A stretch of DNA of 64,000 nucleotides, from the NCBI RefSeq assembly GCF_001468065.1, contig NZ_LNYZ01000008.1, forward strand, positions 124,001 through 188,000. Reading direction: 5' to 3'. The notes under the pieces are model-generated. The model had not been told where the DNA came from. It did no database searches and saw nothing but the letters and a program-made list of their open reading frames with translations. A program made the position numbers and the translations under genes. Numbering within the stretch: the first letter of the stretch is position 1; each line of letters starts with the position of its first letter. Positions 27,777 through 37,800 of the stretch are shown here, piece by piece. This DNA is from Legionella steigerwaltii (GTDB lineage Bacteria; Pseudomonadota; Gammaproteobacteria; Legionellales; Legionellaceae).

Positions 27777-29396
27777 TTGGAACATCTAAAGTCTTTCAAT
27801 ACGCCCCAAACGCCTCATACTGTAGATGTGAATGGAAAAGGCATGCCCATTGTAACAATTGGGTATGGTTGTCAATTGACTATTGCTTCTTCTCAAGCAT
27901 TGGCACATTATTCATCACCAGTGGCCTTACCACCACAGGCGATGGAGGCGATTGAAGCGTCATATCAATTTTTGAAAACTCATGTTGATTCGAGGGTTCC
28001 TATTTACGGTGTGAATACAAATTTTGGTGATCAGGTCCGCTATATCGATACTGCACTCAAAGATACTGACACACTTGATTACTATGATTCGATTAATGAA
28101 CGACAAGAAAACATTATTCGTTCGCTTTCTTGCGGTTTAGGTACTGTAGTTTCACCTCATATTGTACGTGTCACGATGATGTTGCGTGCCCATTGTTTGG
28201 CGCAAGGGTATTCAGGCGTTCATCCTGAATTGATCAATTCACTTTTAGACTTTCTCAATGCAGGTATTACTCCTGTTGTCCGTTGTTATGGTTCTATTGG
28301 TGCTAGTGGCGATCTAATCCCTCTTTCTATGATTGCAGCAGCACTTATTGGCGAGCCAGTCGCAGTTACTTATCAAGACAAAGTGATGTTGGCACCTGAA
28401 GCAATTCAATTAGCTGGCCTCAAACCGTATAAGCCCGTGATGCGTGATGGACTAGCTTTAATTAATGGCACTTCATTTATGACTGCAATTGCCAGTTTGG
28501 CAGTTTATGATTTGCATCATCTATTTAAACGTATGTTGGCTGCGGTTGCGATGACATTAGAGTCCTTACTCGTGATTAGTAGTGCGTATCATCCGATGGT
28601 ACACCAACTGAAAAAACAGAAGGGTGAAATAGAAATCAATCAATTTTTTATTGATTTCTGGGAAGGTAGTCAACTATTGACTGATTTAGATGAGTTGCGG
28701 ACAAAAGATTATACCTATAAACCAGTACAAGATTATTATTCTATTCGTTCTGTTCCTCAAGGATTCGGCCCTTTCCAAGAGAATTTGGAGCGTGCTATCG
28801 GGTGGATAGAAAGTGAAATGAATTCCGTTAATGATAATCCTGTTATCGATGTTACTGCGAATAATATTTATCACAGTGCAAATTTTATGGGTTATTATGT
28901 TACTGATGCATGTGATATTTTGAAAATGAATATTGCGCAAGCTTCAACTTGGATGCATGCATTGCTCGCAAATTTAGTTCATCCACGGAAAAATCATAAT
29001 TTACCGGTGAACTTAGTACCTAATCCAGAAAAACACAACGGTTTTCGTTCCATGCAGCTTTTGTCTGCTGCTCTTGCGGTACAAAATCGCAAATTGGCTC
29101 AGTCACATCAGGCATATACTTTACCGACTGAAGGTGATAATCAAGATGTGAACAGTTTGGGAACACATGCTGCTTTTGATTTGCAAGAGTCAGTTGCCAA
29201 TTTAGAACGTCTAACCGCTATTTTGCTTCTCGCAGCAACACAAGCGCTTGAATTTCGTGGTGTTGAAAAAGCAAGTAAAAAAGCTCAATCTATTTATCAC
29301 ACGGTTCGTCAATATTCTCCAAAAATAGAACATTGCAGACCGATGTCGGAAGAAATTGAGATGATGGTTAATTTATTAAAGGATGGCAAAATATAG
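27777..29396 (+). CDS. Aromatic amino acid ammonia-lyase, probably phenylalanine ammonia-lyase
   Basis: A 539-residue member of the histidase/PAL family that eliminates ammonia through an MIO prosthetic group formed from Ala176-Ser177-Gly178 (IGASGDLIPLS). Automatic annotation would probably call it hutH, but the diagnostic segment near residue 455 is NQDVNSLG, the version in plant and fungal PAL and aminomutases, whereas histidases have QEDHVSMG with a catalytic Glu. The substrate-pocket segment YGVNTNFGDQVRYI also differs from histidase. No other hut gene is near. The TTG start at 27777 is backed by GGAG seven bases upstream. With a PKS that begins with an acid-activating ligase only 1.6 kb away, I infer that it supplies cinnamate (or, less likely, coumarate) as the starter. 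Confidence 0.85.
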   Translation: MEHLKSFNTPQTPHTVDVNGKGMPIVTIGYGCQLTIASSQALAHYSSPVALPPQAMEAIEASYQFLKTHVDSRVPIYGVNTNFGDQVRYIDTALKDTDTLDYYDSINERQENIIRSLSCGLGTVVSPHIVRVTMMLRAHCLAQGYSGVHPELINSLLDFLNAGITPVVRCYGSIGASGDLIPLSMIAAALIGEPVAVTYQDKVMLAPEAIQLAGLKPYKPVMRDGLALINGTSFMTAIASLAVYDLHHLFKRMLAAVAMTLESLLVISSAYHPMVHQLKKQKGEIEINQFFIDFWEGSQLLTDLDELRTKDYTYKPVQDYYSIRSVPQGFGPFQENLERAIGWIESEMNSVNDNPVIDVTANNIYHSANFMGYYVTDACDILKMNIAQASTWMHALLANLVHPRKNHNLPVNLVPNPEKHNGFRSMQLLSAALAVQNRKLAQSHQAYTLPTEGDNQDVNSLGTHAAFDLQESVANLERLTAILLLAATQALEFRGVEKASKKAQSIYHTVRQYSPKIEHCRPMSEEIEMMVNLLKDGKI

Positions 29397-29444
29397 TAAA
29401 TGGTCACCTTGTAGCAAGGCCTACGTGACCTATGGCAAAATATA
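29383..29444. repeat. 13-bp direct repeats flanking a small palindrome
   Basis: ATGGCAAAATATA occurs at 29383-29395 (end of the lyase gene) and again at 29432-29444. The 36 bases between contain GGTCAC (29402-29407) pairing with GTGACC (29425-29430), with CTTGTAGCAAG inside. The layout resembles a tiny insertion with a target duplication, or a local duplication plus terminator. Confidence 0.5.
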
Positions 29445-29455
29445 AGGGAGTGAAC

Positions 29456-30733
29456 GTGCGCCAATTGTCTCATTTATACCTAGCGATTTCTGTATTTGGT
29501 CTTTCTTCACCTGTTTCGGCACACTCCGATTTTAGTTTGCCTTTTGTTAATTCATCGAGTTTGGGGGTGGCTTATGCAGATTGGGCATCCGCCGCCAGTG
29601 ATGCAAGTACGTCTTATACAAATCCGGCGGGTTTGGTGAAATTACCGCATCAACAAATTGTGGGCAATTTATTAGGTATCACAGGTACTGCGCGTTTTAC
29701 AGGAACTTCCGTCACTCCGTCATTTCCTTTTCCTTTCCCTGTGGTGCAATCTGGGGTAGCACATAGTCAAATTAAGGCGTTCATGCCTTCATTTTATTAT
29801 GCAGCCCCCCTGAACCAGCGCATTAGTGTTGGTTTAAATTTTACGACTCCATTTGGGTTGGGCACGAATTATGGTTCTTCACGCTCATCAATCGCGCGTT
29901 ATGCATCAACACGTTCCCAAGTTGTAGGGATTGATGTAGGTCCGAGCTTGGGTATGAAAATAACCGACCGTTTTTCTATAGGCGGAGGATTTGATGCGCT
30001 TCATTTGGCATTTACACTCAATAATATGTATGGCCCACCCATTTCTTTTCCTTTCGATTCAAGGCTTGAAAATCATTTAAGTGGCTGGGGATACGGTGGG
30101 CATGGTGGTTTGTTATTTGACTTTTCGCCGGTAACCCGAATTGGGCTAAGTTATTACTCTAAAATCTCAATTACGACAAATGGACACAGTACTGTTCGTA
30201 TACCTTTTGGAGGAGTCTTCAGAACCAATCAACAAGAGACCAAAGCCGCTTTGCCCGCCCGAGCTCAATTAAGTGTGCAACATGATTTTACCCCGCGATG
30301 GACGGGGATGGGCACGGTGTTTTATACCAATTGGAGAACATTTAATCAAATAACAATGGAACATACGGAAACTCCTTTTGGAGTAACAATTCCAGTAACG
30401 ATTCCTTTCAATTATCACAATTGTTTTGATTACGCAGTTGGTGCTACGTTTAAGGCAACCGAAAAATTGTTATTACGCGGTGGTATTCAATTTATGAGCA
30501 CACCTTCCAATGACAAGGATCGTGGCATTGCAGATCCTGTAGGCAGTGCAACGATTCTGGCTGTGGGAGCACATTTTCAACCCACTGAGAATTTAGGCTA
30601 TGATGTAGGAGTTGGTCATTCGTTCTTCAACCAAATGCCGGTGAATCTTGTTACTCCTGTGACATCACTTTCAGGACATACCAACACACAAACGACAGCG
30701 ATTGGTGGACAAATTACCTGGAGTTTTGCGTAG
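29456..30733 (+). CDS. FadL/OmpP1/TodX-family outer membrane transport protein
   Basis: A 14-strand beta-barrel protein of the type that moves hydrophobic molecules (long-chain fatty acids, aromatic hydrocarbons) across the outer membrane. I choose GTG 29456, with AAGGGAG five bases upstream, which gives a compact signal peptide (MRQLSHLYLAISVFGL, cut after PVSA). The upstream ATG at 29432 has no such site. The family motif NPAGL is at the start of the mature chain (ASTSYTNPAGLVKLP), and alternating aromatic strands end in ITWSFA, a typical outer-membrane C-terminus with a terminal region for BAM. It lies between the lyase and the convergent PKS genes; a role in moving starter acid or finished polyketide is inference. 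Confidence 0.88.
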   Translation: MRQLSHLYLAISVFGLSSPVSAHSDFSLPFVNSSSLGVAYADWASAASDASTSYTNPAGLVKLPHQQIVGNLLGITGTARFTGTSVTPSFPFPFPVVQSGVAHSQIKAFMPSFYYAAPLNQRISVGLNFTTPFGLGTNYGSSRSSIARYASTRSQVVGIDVGPSLGMKITDRFSIGGGFDALHLAFTLNNMYGPPISFPFDSRLENHLSGWGYGGHGGLLFDFSPVTRIGLSYYSKISITTNGHSTVRIPFGGVFRTNQQETKAALPARAQLSVQHDFTPRWTGMGTVFYTNWRTFNQITMEHTETPFGVTIPVTIPFNYHNCFDYAVGATFKATEKLLLRGGIQFMSTPSNDKDRGIADPVGSATILAVGAHFQPTENLGYDVGVGHSFFNQMPVNLVTPVTSLSGHTNTQTTAIGGQITWSFA

Positions 30734-30776
30734 CGCACCGTGCCTAAATTTACCGAGCGGATGTATTTGGCGCATC

Positions 30777-30849
30777 TTGCGTGATAATAATACTTCAAAA
30801 GCTTCACATACGGATGTATGCTACGTTCCTCAGCATCACTATCACGCAA
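30777..30849. repeat. Short inverted repeat in the FadL-PKS gap
   Basis: TTGCGTGATA (30777-30786) and TATCACGCAA (30840-30849) form a 10-bp pair in the 184 bases between the FadL stop and palindrome copy 6. No gene is seen here. The pair lies between two convergent genes and may be a terminator or the remains of an element. Confidence 0.4.
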
Positions 30850-30917
30850 CCTGTGCTCAAATCCAACCGTTCACCAAGATTCATCCACTTCTCCTGAACG
30901 GGTTGAGTTTATTAGTC

Positions 30918-31009
30918 GTAGCCTGGGTGCAGCGTAGCGTAACCCGGGTTCCAGAAGCATGATTTTTAAATCTAAACCCGGGTTACGGCTTTGCCTTCAC
31001 CCAGGCTAC
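30918..31009. repeat. Dispersed palindromic element, copy 6 (FadL-PKS)
   Basis: Full copy: left arm GTAGCCTGGGTGCAGCGTAG with AACCCGGGTT, right arm AAACCCGGGTTACGGC and TTTGCCTTCACCCAGGCTAC. It ends one base before the stop of the small PKS gene and lies between convergent transcription units, where a two-way terminator would be expected. Confidence 0.85.
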
Positions 31010-31010
31010 A

Positions 31011-34000
31011 TTAGACATCACATGCTTCTTTACAAAAGTGCTGTAACTTTTCGGTGATTTTTTGAATTACTTTCGATCGTATTTCTTTTTCTCTTATAAA
31101 AAGATGTCCGCTATCAAATTGTTGAAATTCACAATGTCCTGAGGTGTGCTCGGCCCAACCTAAATGGTCTTCTGGAGAGACCCAAGCATCGTGTTTTCCT
31201 AAAAATACAGTAGTGTTTAGCTTTAAAGGGTGTTCATCGCGATAAGTATAACTTTTTACAATATTCATATCACCGATAAAAATGGGTAATAATACTTTAA
31301 TGATGCTTTTGTTCATTCGTTCATCGCTGTAATCAACAATGCCATTTTCTTGAAATACGATGGATAAAGCAGTTAATTGTTCGTCATCTAACTCACCAAT
31401 TCGTTCAGAGTTTAAATCAAATAAATTGATATTCATGTGCTGCAGTTTTGCCAGCAGATTATTTAAACTTTTGGATGGTACTCGTGGATCAGGATAGGCT
31501 GATGCAAAAAGATGGACAGGTGTGGGTAGGTGATGGCTACGTAAATATCGTGTCAGCTCAAAGCCAATCAGTGAACCAAAACTATGCCCAAAAAAGGCAA
31601 AAGGTAAATTAAATTGGGGTTTAAGTTGATGGGCTAATAAAGAAACTAAGGTGTCCAGGTTTGCAAGAGGTTGTTCTTCCATTCGATTTTCCCTACCTGG
31701 CAATTGCACTGGGCATACTTCAATAAAATCAGGGAATTCCTGCTGCCATTCGCGATAAATGGAGGCGCCTCCACCACCATATGGAAAACAAAACAAACGA
31801 ACTTGGGCATGTTCTTGCATTTTTCGATTGGCGATCCAAATGTTATCAAAATGGGTTGATGGTGCAGGCTCTGGTTTCGCTCCTATCCATTGGCTTGATA
31901 ACACATACTCAGCAATCTCATTAATTGATGGACCTTGCATCATCAATGGCAAAGAATAAGTAACGTTCAAACTGGATTCTATGATTCGGATTACGGCTAA
32001 TGCCATTAGAGAGTCCATTCCTAATTCATGCAAGGATTGAAAGGGATTGAGATCACTCTGAGGCATTGAAAAGATAAGAGCGAATTGCTCGGTCAAATAA
32101 TGGATCAATTTATTTTTACATGCGTCATAAGGCAAAGATAAATCAAGTTGAAACTGAGACTGAATTTCCATGATTTGATTAATTTGTAGTGTATCGTTGA
32201 GTATGGTCATGCGTAGATCATGACATTGGGCGATTAAACGATAGTTTTTATCCAACAAATACCAATCAGCAATGATGTGTTTTCCTTCTGGATGCAGTTC
32301 TTTTAATACCGTGTAGATGTATTTCTGGTCCTCTACTGAGCCATAAAACTCGATAGTGCCCATATGTGATGCAATATAGGGTTTAGTAAATTGTTCTGGC
32401 AATAGTAAAAAGAGGGTTTGAATGCAGGCATCGATGATGCCCGGATGCATTTGGGTTGCAAATTGTTTTCCACGTTCTGAGGCTTTAGGTTCGCGTAACT
32501 CACAAAATAATTCATTGTTGTTTGCCCAATATTGCTGGGCCCAACGAATGGTGTCACCCGCCGGCATCCCCATGCTGGTGATGCGATTGTAGAAAGTTTC
32601 GATACTTCCTGATGTAGGAAGTCGTTTGATCAATTCCTTCTTAGTTTCGAGTTGACTGGAGAGCGAAGTATTCAATGCTATAGTTCCTGTTGCATGCTCT
32701 ATCCAATGTTCTTTGTCATTACAGCTGTAAAAACGAAATGATAATGCATCATGTTCCCTTTTCTCGATAATTAAGTGGACCAAAACAGTTTTTCCATCCA
32801 GAACTAATATCGGAGATAAAAAATTAAGATGATGCACACTAAAGGACACGGTGGGTTGTAATTGCTTTGTGGCATACGCTAACATTTCCAAATAATAACC
32901 TGCATGCAAAACATAAAACGTATCCTGGATCTCCGGCATTGTTTTTGTATCAAAGACAAACTCAAATTGTCGCGCGGATAAAGGCGAAGAAAGGACTTTG
33001 CCTCGCATTGGATAGCTTGTATTTATAAATTCACTTGAGCCTTGATCAAAGGTTGGCCAATAGATTTTGTGTTGCCATGGATAAAACGGCATATCCAGAG
33101 GCATATAAGTTCGTTCTGCTTCAAATTTTCTCCAATCAACCTGTGCATGGTTTACATAGTTTTTTGCTAAAAGTGGTAAATCTATGGTTGAAAACTCGGA
33201 TATTTGGAGTGGCGTGCTGGTTTTTTTTAGTTCACGATTAATCAATATCTGTTTATTTTTAGTGTTAGGATCGGCACGCAAAATCTCCAGTTTTTGATAA
33301 AGATCTGCAATTGAACTGGTAATTATTGCTAAACGATGTATGTAATGAGAGCGCCTGATATGGAGGTTATAACAGAGTTGTGCCAGGTTCGTTTCGGGAT
33401 AGTTTTTTAAAAAATCACACCAACATTCAATCAAAGCAGATAATGCAGAGGGTTCTTTTGCCGAAATGGTGAATAATTCTTTATCCCGAGCAATGACATT
33501 TGTAGAATCGGGTTGTTCATTTACAGCAAGTTCTCGGAGCACAAGATGTGCATTGGCACCACCAAAACCAAAACCACTCACTCCAGCAATACAAACATCA
33601 CCATATCTAGGTAATTGTTCTGCTTTAAGTGGGATACGCAAAGAATAACGATCAAATGGAATATGTGGGTTCGCCTCAGCAAAATTAAGATGAGGTGGAA
33701 GCAAACCATTTTTTAAAGCTAAAGCTACTTTAATCACACTCATAATACCTGCTGCGGGCTCCAGATGGCCTACATTGGTTTTAACTGAGCTTATCCAGCA
33801 TGGTTTTTGGGGATCGCGATTTTTACCGATGACCTCTCCCAAAGCTTGTACTTCAATAGGGTCTCCTAGAAAAGTTCCTGTTCCATGGCATTCGATATAG
33901 GAAACATGAGCAGGATCTGTTTTGGCTGCTCGATATGCTGAACGGAGTAAGTGTTCTTGTTGCAAACCATTGGGTGCAGTTAAACCATTTGTTTTGCCAT

Positions 34001-34886
34001 CTTGGTTGATTGCTCCACCCATAATCACTGCATAGATTTTGTCTTTATCCTTTAATGCCTTGGAAAGTGGCTTCAGTACAATGGAACCGGCGCCTTCTCC
34101 TTGCACATAACCATCCGCTTTGGCATCAAAAGTGTGGCACTGTCCAGTAGGAGAGAGCATCGTTGCTTTGGCCAAAACAGAGTGTATGGAAGGTAATAAA
34201 TTGATATTCACCGCGCTGACTAGCGCGGTATCACATAATTTTGCTTGCAGGTTGAGACATGCTAATTGAATGGCGATCAACGAAGAGGAGCATGCTGTAT
34301 CTAATACCAAACTGGGCCCGCGTAAATCGAATAAATACGATAAGCGATTTGCTGCCATACTGATAGCACTTCCGGTAGGAATAAACAAAGCATCCATATC
34401 CGAATCCAGTTTTTGCAGATGACTAAACTGGCTTGCGTATAAACTGGAAAAAACGCCCATATTTGATCCTGCCAAGGTCTCAACAGTTAAACCGGCATCC
34501 TCAAGAGATTCATAGGCGACTTCCAATAAGATCCGTTGCTGTGGATCCATGCGCATGGCTTCGCGTGGACTAATGCCAAAAAAATACGCATCAAATGCCT
34601 CTATGCGTTGTAAATAACCACCCCAATAGGGCAAATTGGCATCACGTTGTTCTGGTTCTCGAGTTCCTTTCAGGAGTTCCCAACGCTCGTCGGGTATTGG
34701 GGAAATGACATTGTGACCTTGGCATAACAATTCCCAAAATTCTTGAGGGGTATTCGCAGAGGGTAAACGACAACTCATCCCAATAATTGCAACGGGGTCA
34801 AATGATTTTTCATTTTGTTCCTGCAAAAGCTTTTTTAGCTTTTGAATCATTAACAATGATTTTTTTAAAGTAGTTGTATCATTCAT
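31011..34886 (-). CDS. Polyketide synthase, final module: KS-(DH-like)-ACP-TE
   Basis: A 1291-residue PKS that carries the last extension module and releases the product. Residues 1-30 are a coiled docking segment (LKKSLLMIQKLKKLLQEQNE). The ketosynthase (about 30-450) has Cys199 in DTACSSSL, His in ECHGTGT near 333 and in KTNVGHLEP near 372. No AT domain follows. A domain at about 610-900 resembles PKS dehydratases (IIDACIQTLF has the conserved Asp near 818), but the catalytic HxxxGxxxxP motif is replaced by DTFYVLHAGYYLEM, so I doubt it dehydrates; it could help cyclisation. The ACP has Ser959 in LGMDSLMAL. The thioesterase (about 1030-1291) has FPYGGGG, nucleophile Ser1102 in GHSFGS and His in DSGHLF. 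ATG 34886 overlaps the upstream PKS stop by 8 bases. Confidence 0.92.
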   Translation of the reverse strand: MNDTTTLKKSLLMIQKLKKLLQEQNEKSFDPVAIIGMSCRLPSANTPQEFWELLCQGHNVISPIPDERWELLKGTREPEQRDANLPYWGGYLQRIEAFDAYFFGISPREAMRMDPQQRILLEVAYESLEDAGLTVETLAGSNMGVFSSLYASQFSHLQKLDSDMDALFIPTGSAISMAANRLSYLFDLRGPSLVLDTACSSSLIAIQLACLNLQAKLCDTALVSAVNINLLPSIHSVLAKATMLSPTGQCHTFDAKADGYVQGEGAGSIVLKPLSKALKDKDKIYAVIMGGAINQDGKTNGLTAPNGLQQEHLLRSAYRAAKTDPAHVSYIECHGTGTFLGDPIEVQALGEVIGKNRDPQKPCWISSVKTNVGHLEPAAGIMSVIKVALALKNGLLPPHLNFAEANPHIPFDRYSLRIPLKAEQLPRYGDVCIAGVSGFGFGGANAHLVLRELAVNEQPDSTNVIARDKELFTISAKEPSALSALIECWCDFLKNYPETNLAQLCYNLHIRRSHYIHRLAIITSSIADLYQKLEILRADPNTKNKQILINRELKKTSTPLQISEFSTIDLPLLAKNYVNHAQVDWRKFEAERTYMPLDMPFYPWQHKIYWPTFDQGSSEFINTSYPMRGKVLSSPLSARQFEFVFDTKTMPEIQDTFYVLHAGYYLEMLAYATKQLQPTVSFSVHHLNFLSPILVLDGKTVLVHLIIEKREHDALSFRFYSCNDKEHWIEHATGTIALNTSLSSQLETKKELIKRLPTSGSIETFYNRITSMGMPAGDTIRWAQQYWANNNELFCELREPKASERGKQFATQMHPGIIDACIQTLFLLLPEQFTKPYIASHMGTIEFYGSVEDQKYIYTVLKELHPEGKHIIADWYLLDKNYRLIAQCHDLRMTILNDTLQINQIMEIQSQFQLDLSLPYDACKNKLIHYLTEQFALIFSMPQSDLNPFQSLHELGMDSLMALAVIRIIESSLNVTYSLPLMMQGPSINEIAEYVLSSQWIGAKPEPAPSTHFDNIWIANRKMQEHAQVRLFCFPYGGGGASIYREWQQEFPDFIEVCPVQLPGRENRMEEQPLANLDTLVSLLAHQLKPQFNLPFAFFGHSFGSLIGFELTRYLRSHHLPTPVHLFASAYPDPRVPSKSLNNLLAKLQHMNINLFDLNSERIGELDDEQLTALSIVFQENGIVDYSDERMNKSIIKVLLPIFIGDMNIVKSYTYRDEHPLKLNTTVFLGKHDAWVSPEDHLGWAEHTSGHCEFQQFDSGHLFIREKEIRSKVIQKITEKLQHFCKEACDV

Positions 34887-37800
34887 AGGTAAGCTCTAGC
34901 TCTTTTAATTCCAATTCAAGCAGTTCATTGAGTTGTGCATCGTTTAATTGATCCAAATCAATCGTTCCTTCGGCACTAAAAAGTGGTGCAGGACTGGGTT
35001 CGCAGTTTATTTGCACCCGTTGCATGATGTAATCTGTCAATTGATTTAGGGTGGGGTAGCGGTATAAATCCATCGGTGCGACCACATCAGGGAAGTGTTT
35101 GCCCAGCTCTTCGGTATAATCGATGCCGGTAATGGAGTCCATCCCATAGTGTTGGAAGGGAGTTTCCCGGTCAATTTCAGCCACTTCTAATCCTAATACG
35201 GTGGCAAAGAGATTCAGAACTAATGCAATAATTTCTTCCGGGGTTAATGAAGAAACGACTGCGGTTGGTGGGCTTGCAGCATATTTAGCGACGAAATAGT
35301 TAAAGAAATCAAGTTGCTTGGCGGTGGGATTCACTTGTAAGAATTTCTTCCATTGAATCTTACACACGGTAATTTCAGCACGATTAAGTCTGAGGAGGGT
35401 ATGAAACAGTGCAACTCCTTCTTTAATACTCAAAGAAGCCATGCCCACAGCATCTAAAAATGCATCATGATTATGTCGGTGACTCATCCCTTTTTCCGAC
35501 CAGGCGACCCAGTTAATGCTGGATGCGGGTAATTGCATACCGCGACGATACAGAGCAAGACCGCTCATAAATTCATTTGCTACGGCATAGGCACTCAGCC
35601 CAGCCATGCCAAAATGGGGCACTGCTGCAATAGAAGAAAACAACACGAAACATGATAATGGAGCTTGCAAAAAGAGTTCATGCAATACCAATGAGCCTTG
35701 TATTTTTACGCGTATCACATTGTTCCATAATGCTTCATCCATATCGGCAATTGTGACATTATCTGTAGTGATTCCAGCCAAATGGAAAACGCCATCAATG
35801 GACTGCTGCCATGCTTTTTCGGCATCCATGATGACCTTGTGCATTTGTTCTTTGTCAGCCACATCGACTGCAGCATATCGAACTTGTGCTCCTTTCGCTT
35901 CTAATTGTCTGAGCCAAGTATTTTTCTCTGCAGTTTGCGGGGACAGTTCTGTAGTTCCCGTAAGTAAAATAAAGCGCGTACCCTGGGCTACAATAAATTC
36001 CGCTATTTCATAACCTAAAGCACCTAAACCGCCAGTAATTAGTGCAGCAACAGGAGTACTGCAGGAAGGCGGCATCTCATGATTTTTTGGCATTTCATAA
36101 GGCATAAAGCGAATGGTGTAGCGTTCCGCAGCACGATAGGCAATGTGATTTTGCTGGGTTTGATACAGAGTCAATTCTTTGGCCAGGATCTTCGAATGAT
36201 GCTCCATACGTTCATCCACATCCAAATCAAGCAGTAAGGCTTGGTATTTTGCCTGTTCAGCGGCAAAAATACGGGTCATGGACCAAAGATGGTGTTGCCA
36301 GATGTTCACGGAATCACTGGGATTCACGTATTGAGCAGATTGTGATGCAAGACAAAAGATTAATTGATGTTGCCAAGAATGCTGGATCATGGCTTGGAAC
36401 AGATATAATAATGCCTTGGCGGGATCTGATTGGTTTTCTTTGCTTGCAGTATGCTCAGAACATAAATAGATGATTCCGCGTAAATGTTCTTGATGCAATG
36501 CATGGACTGCGGCAAATAATTGGTCATAATCTGCTTTTTGAGACCCATTAATTGCGAATTCATCATGATGAATCGATACAAATTGATTGCTTGCAAAACA
36601 ATAAATACTGCTAGCAAATTCTTGTCTCAATACAGGAACTGATTCTTGGTCACAAAAAATAAGCCATTTCCCCTTATTTTTTGTCAGTCCAGGCTGAGTT
36701 GTTTGCGGATTTTTCTCCCATTGGGTCATGTAAAGCCAATCTTGGACATCAACTATGTCCATATCGGGCGCTGCAGCCGGAGTAGTTGGTTGCACAGTGG
36801 GTAACACGATGGGAGATGTTTCTACTTCCTTAGTAGGTATCCAGCAACGTCGTTTGGTAAATGGATAGGTAGGTAACGAGATCATATTAGGGAGTACTTG
36901 TTTGTATAATTGTTCCCAATCAATTTTTGTTCCATTAATCCAAAGCTGGACTAACTCTTCATACCGTGCGTTGCTGATTAATTCTGCTAATTGAGCTGCT
37001 GGTTGAGGATTACTCTGTGCATGATGATTTATCCAGTTACCCTGAGGATAATTCGCCAAAGCTGCAAGCAATTCCTCTTTGTTGCTGGCAATCACTGCAA
37101 ATCGTGCGGCCATATGCTCTCGCCCTGTTTGCAAAGTAAAACATGCATCTCTGAGCCATTCTTGATTTTCGGTATAACGGTTTTGCAGCAAATAGTGATG
37201 CATTTGCTGTATTTTTGCCGCCAATCGCTCCTCATTTAATGCAGAGAGTAAAAAGATATATGGGCTATTTACCAGAGTTTGTTGTTTTATTGGTGGTATG
37301 TATTCCTCAATAATCATATGTACGTTCGCACCACCTGCACCAAAGGAACTGACTCCGGCGCGACGCGGTACATGATGATTAGGTTTCCAATCAGTGAGTT
37401 CTTGTTGTACATAAAAAGGCGAGTTTTTAAAATCAATAAAGGGATTTAATTGGGCGCTATGTAATGTGGGCACTAGTTTTTGATGACGCATTTGCAAGAG
37501 TACCTTGGCCAATTGCGATACGCCTGCTGCGGACTCCAAATGTCCAATATTGGATTTGACCGAGCCGATCGCACAAAATTGCTTGTCTTCCGTATAGTGT
37601 TCAAAGGCATCTTGCAAGCCCCGAATTTCTATGGGGTCTCCTAAAGAGGTTCCTGTACCATGGGCTTCAATATACGATACAGTTCGAGCATCAATATTCG
37701 CATTCTTTAAGGCTTGGAGAATCACAGCCGCTTGAGCATTGGGATTAGGAACAGTATAGCCGCTGGTTTTCCCACCATGGTTCATACTACTCCCTTTAAT

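Noticed and set aside
27777-29396. Histidine ammonia-lyase (hutH) call
   Set aside because: The MIO motif is shared by the whole family; the NQDVNSLG segment and lack of hut neighbours point to PAL.
35606-36013. 135-residue ORF antisense to the PKS
   Set aside because: Covers the KR domain on the opposite strand; no start signal; composition is that of a shadow frame.
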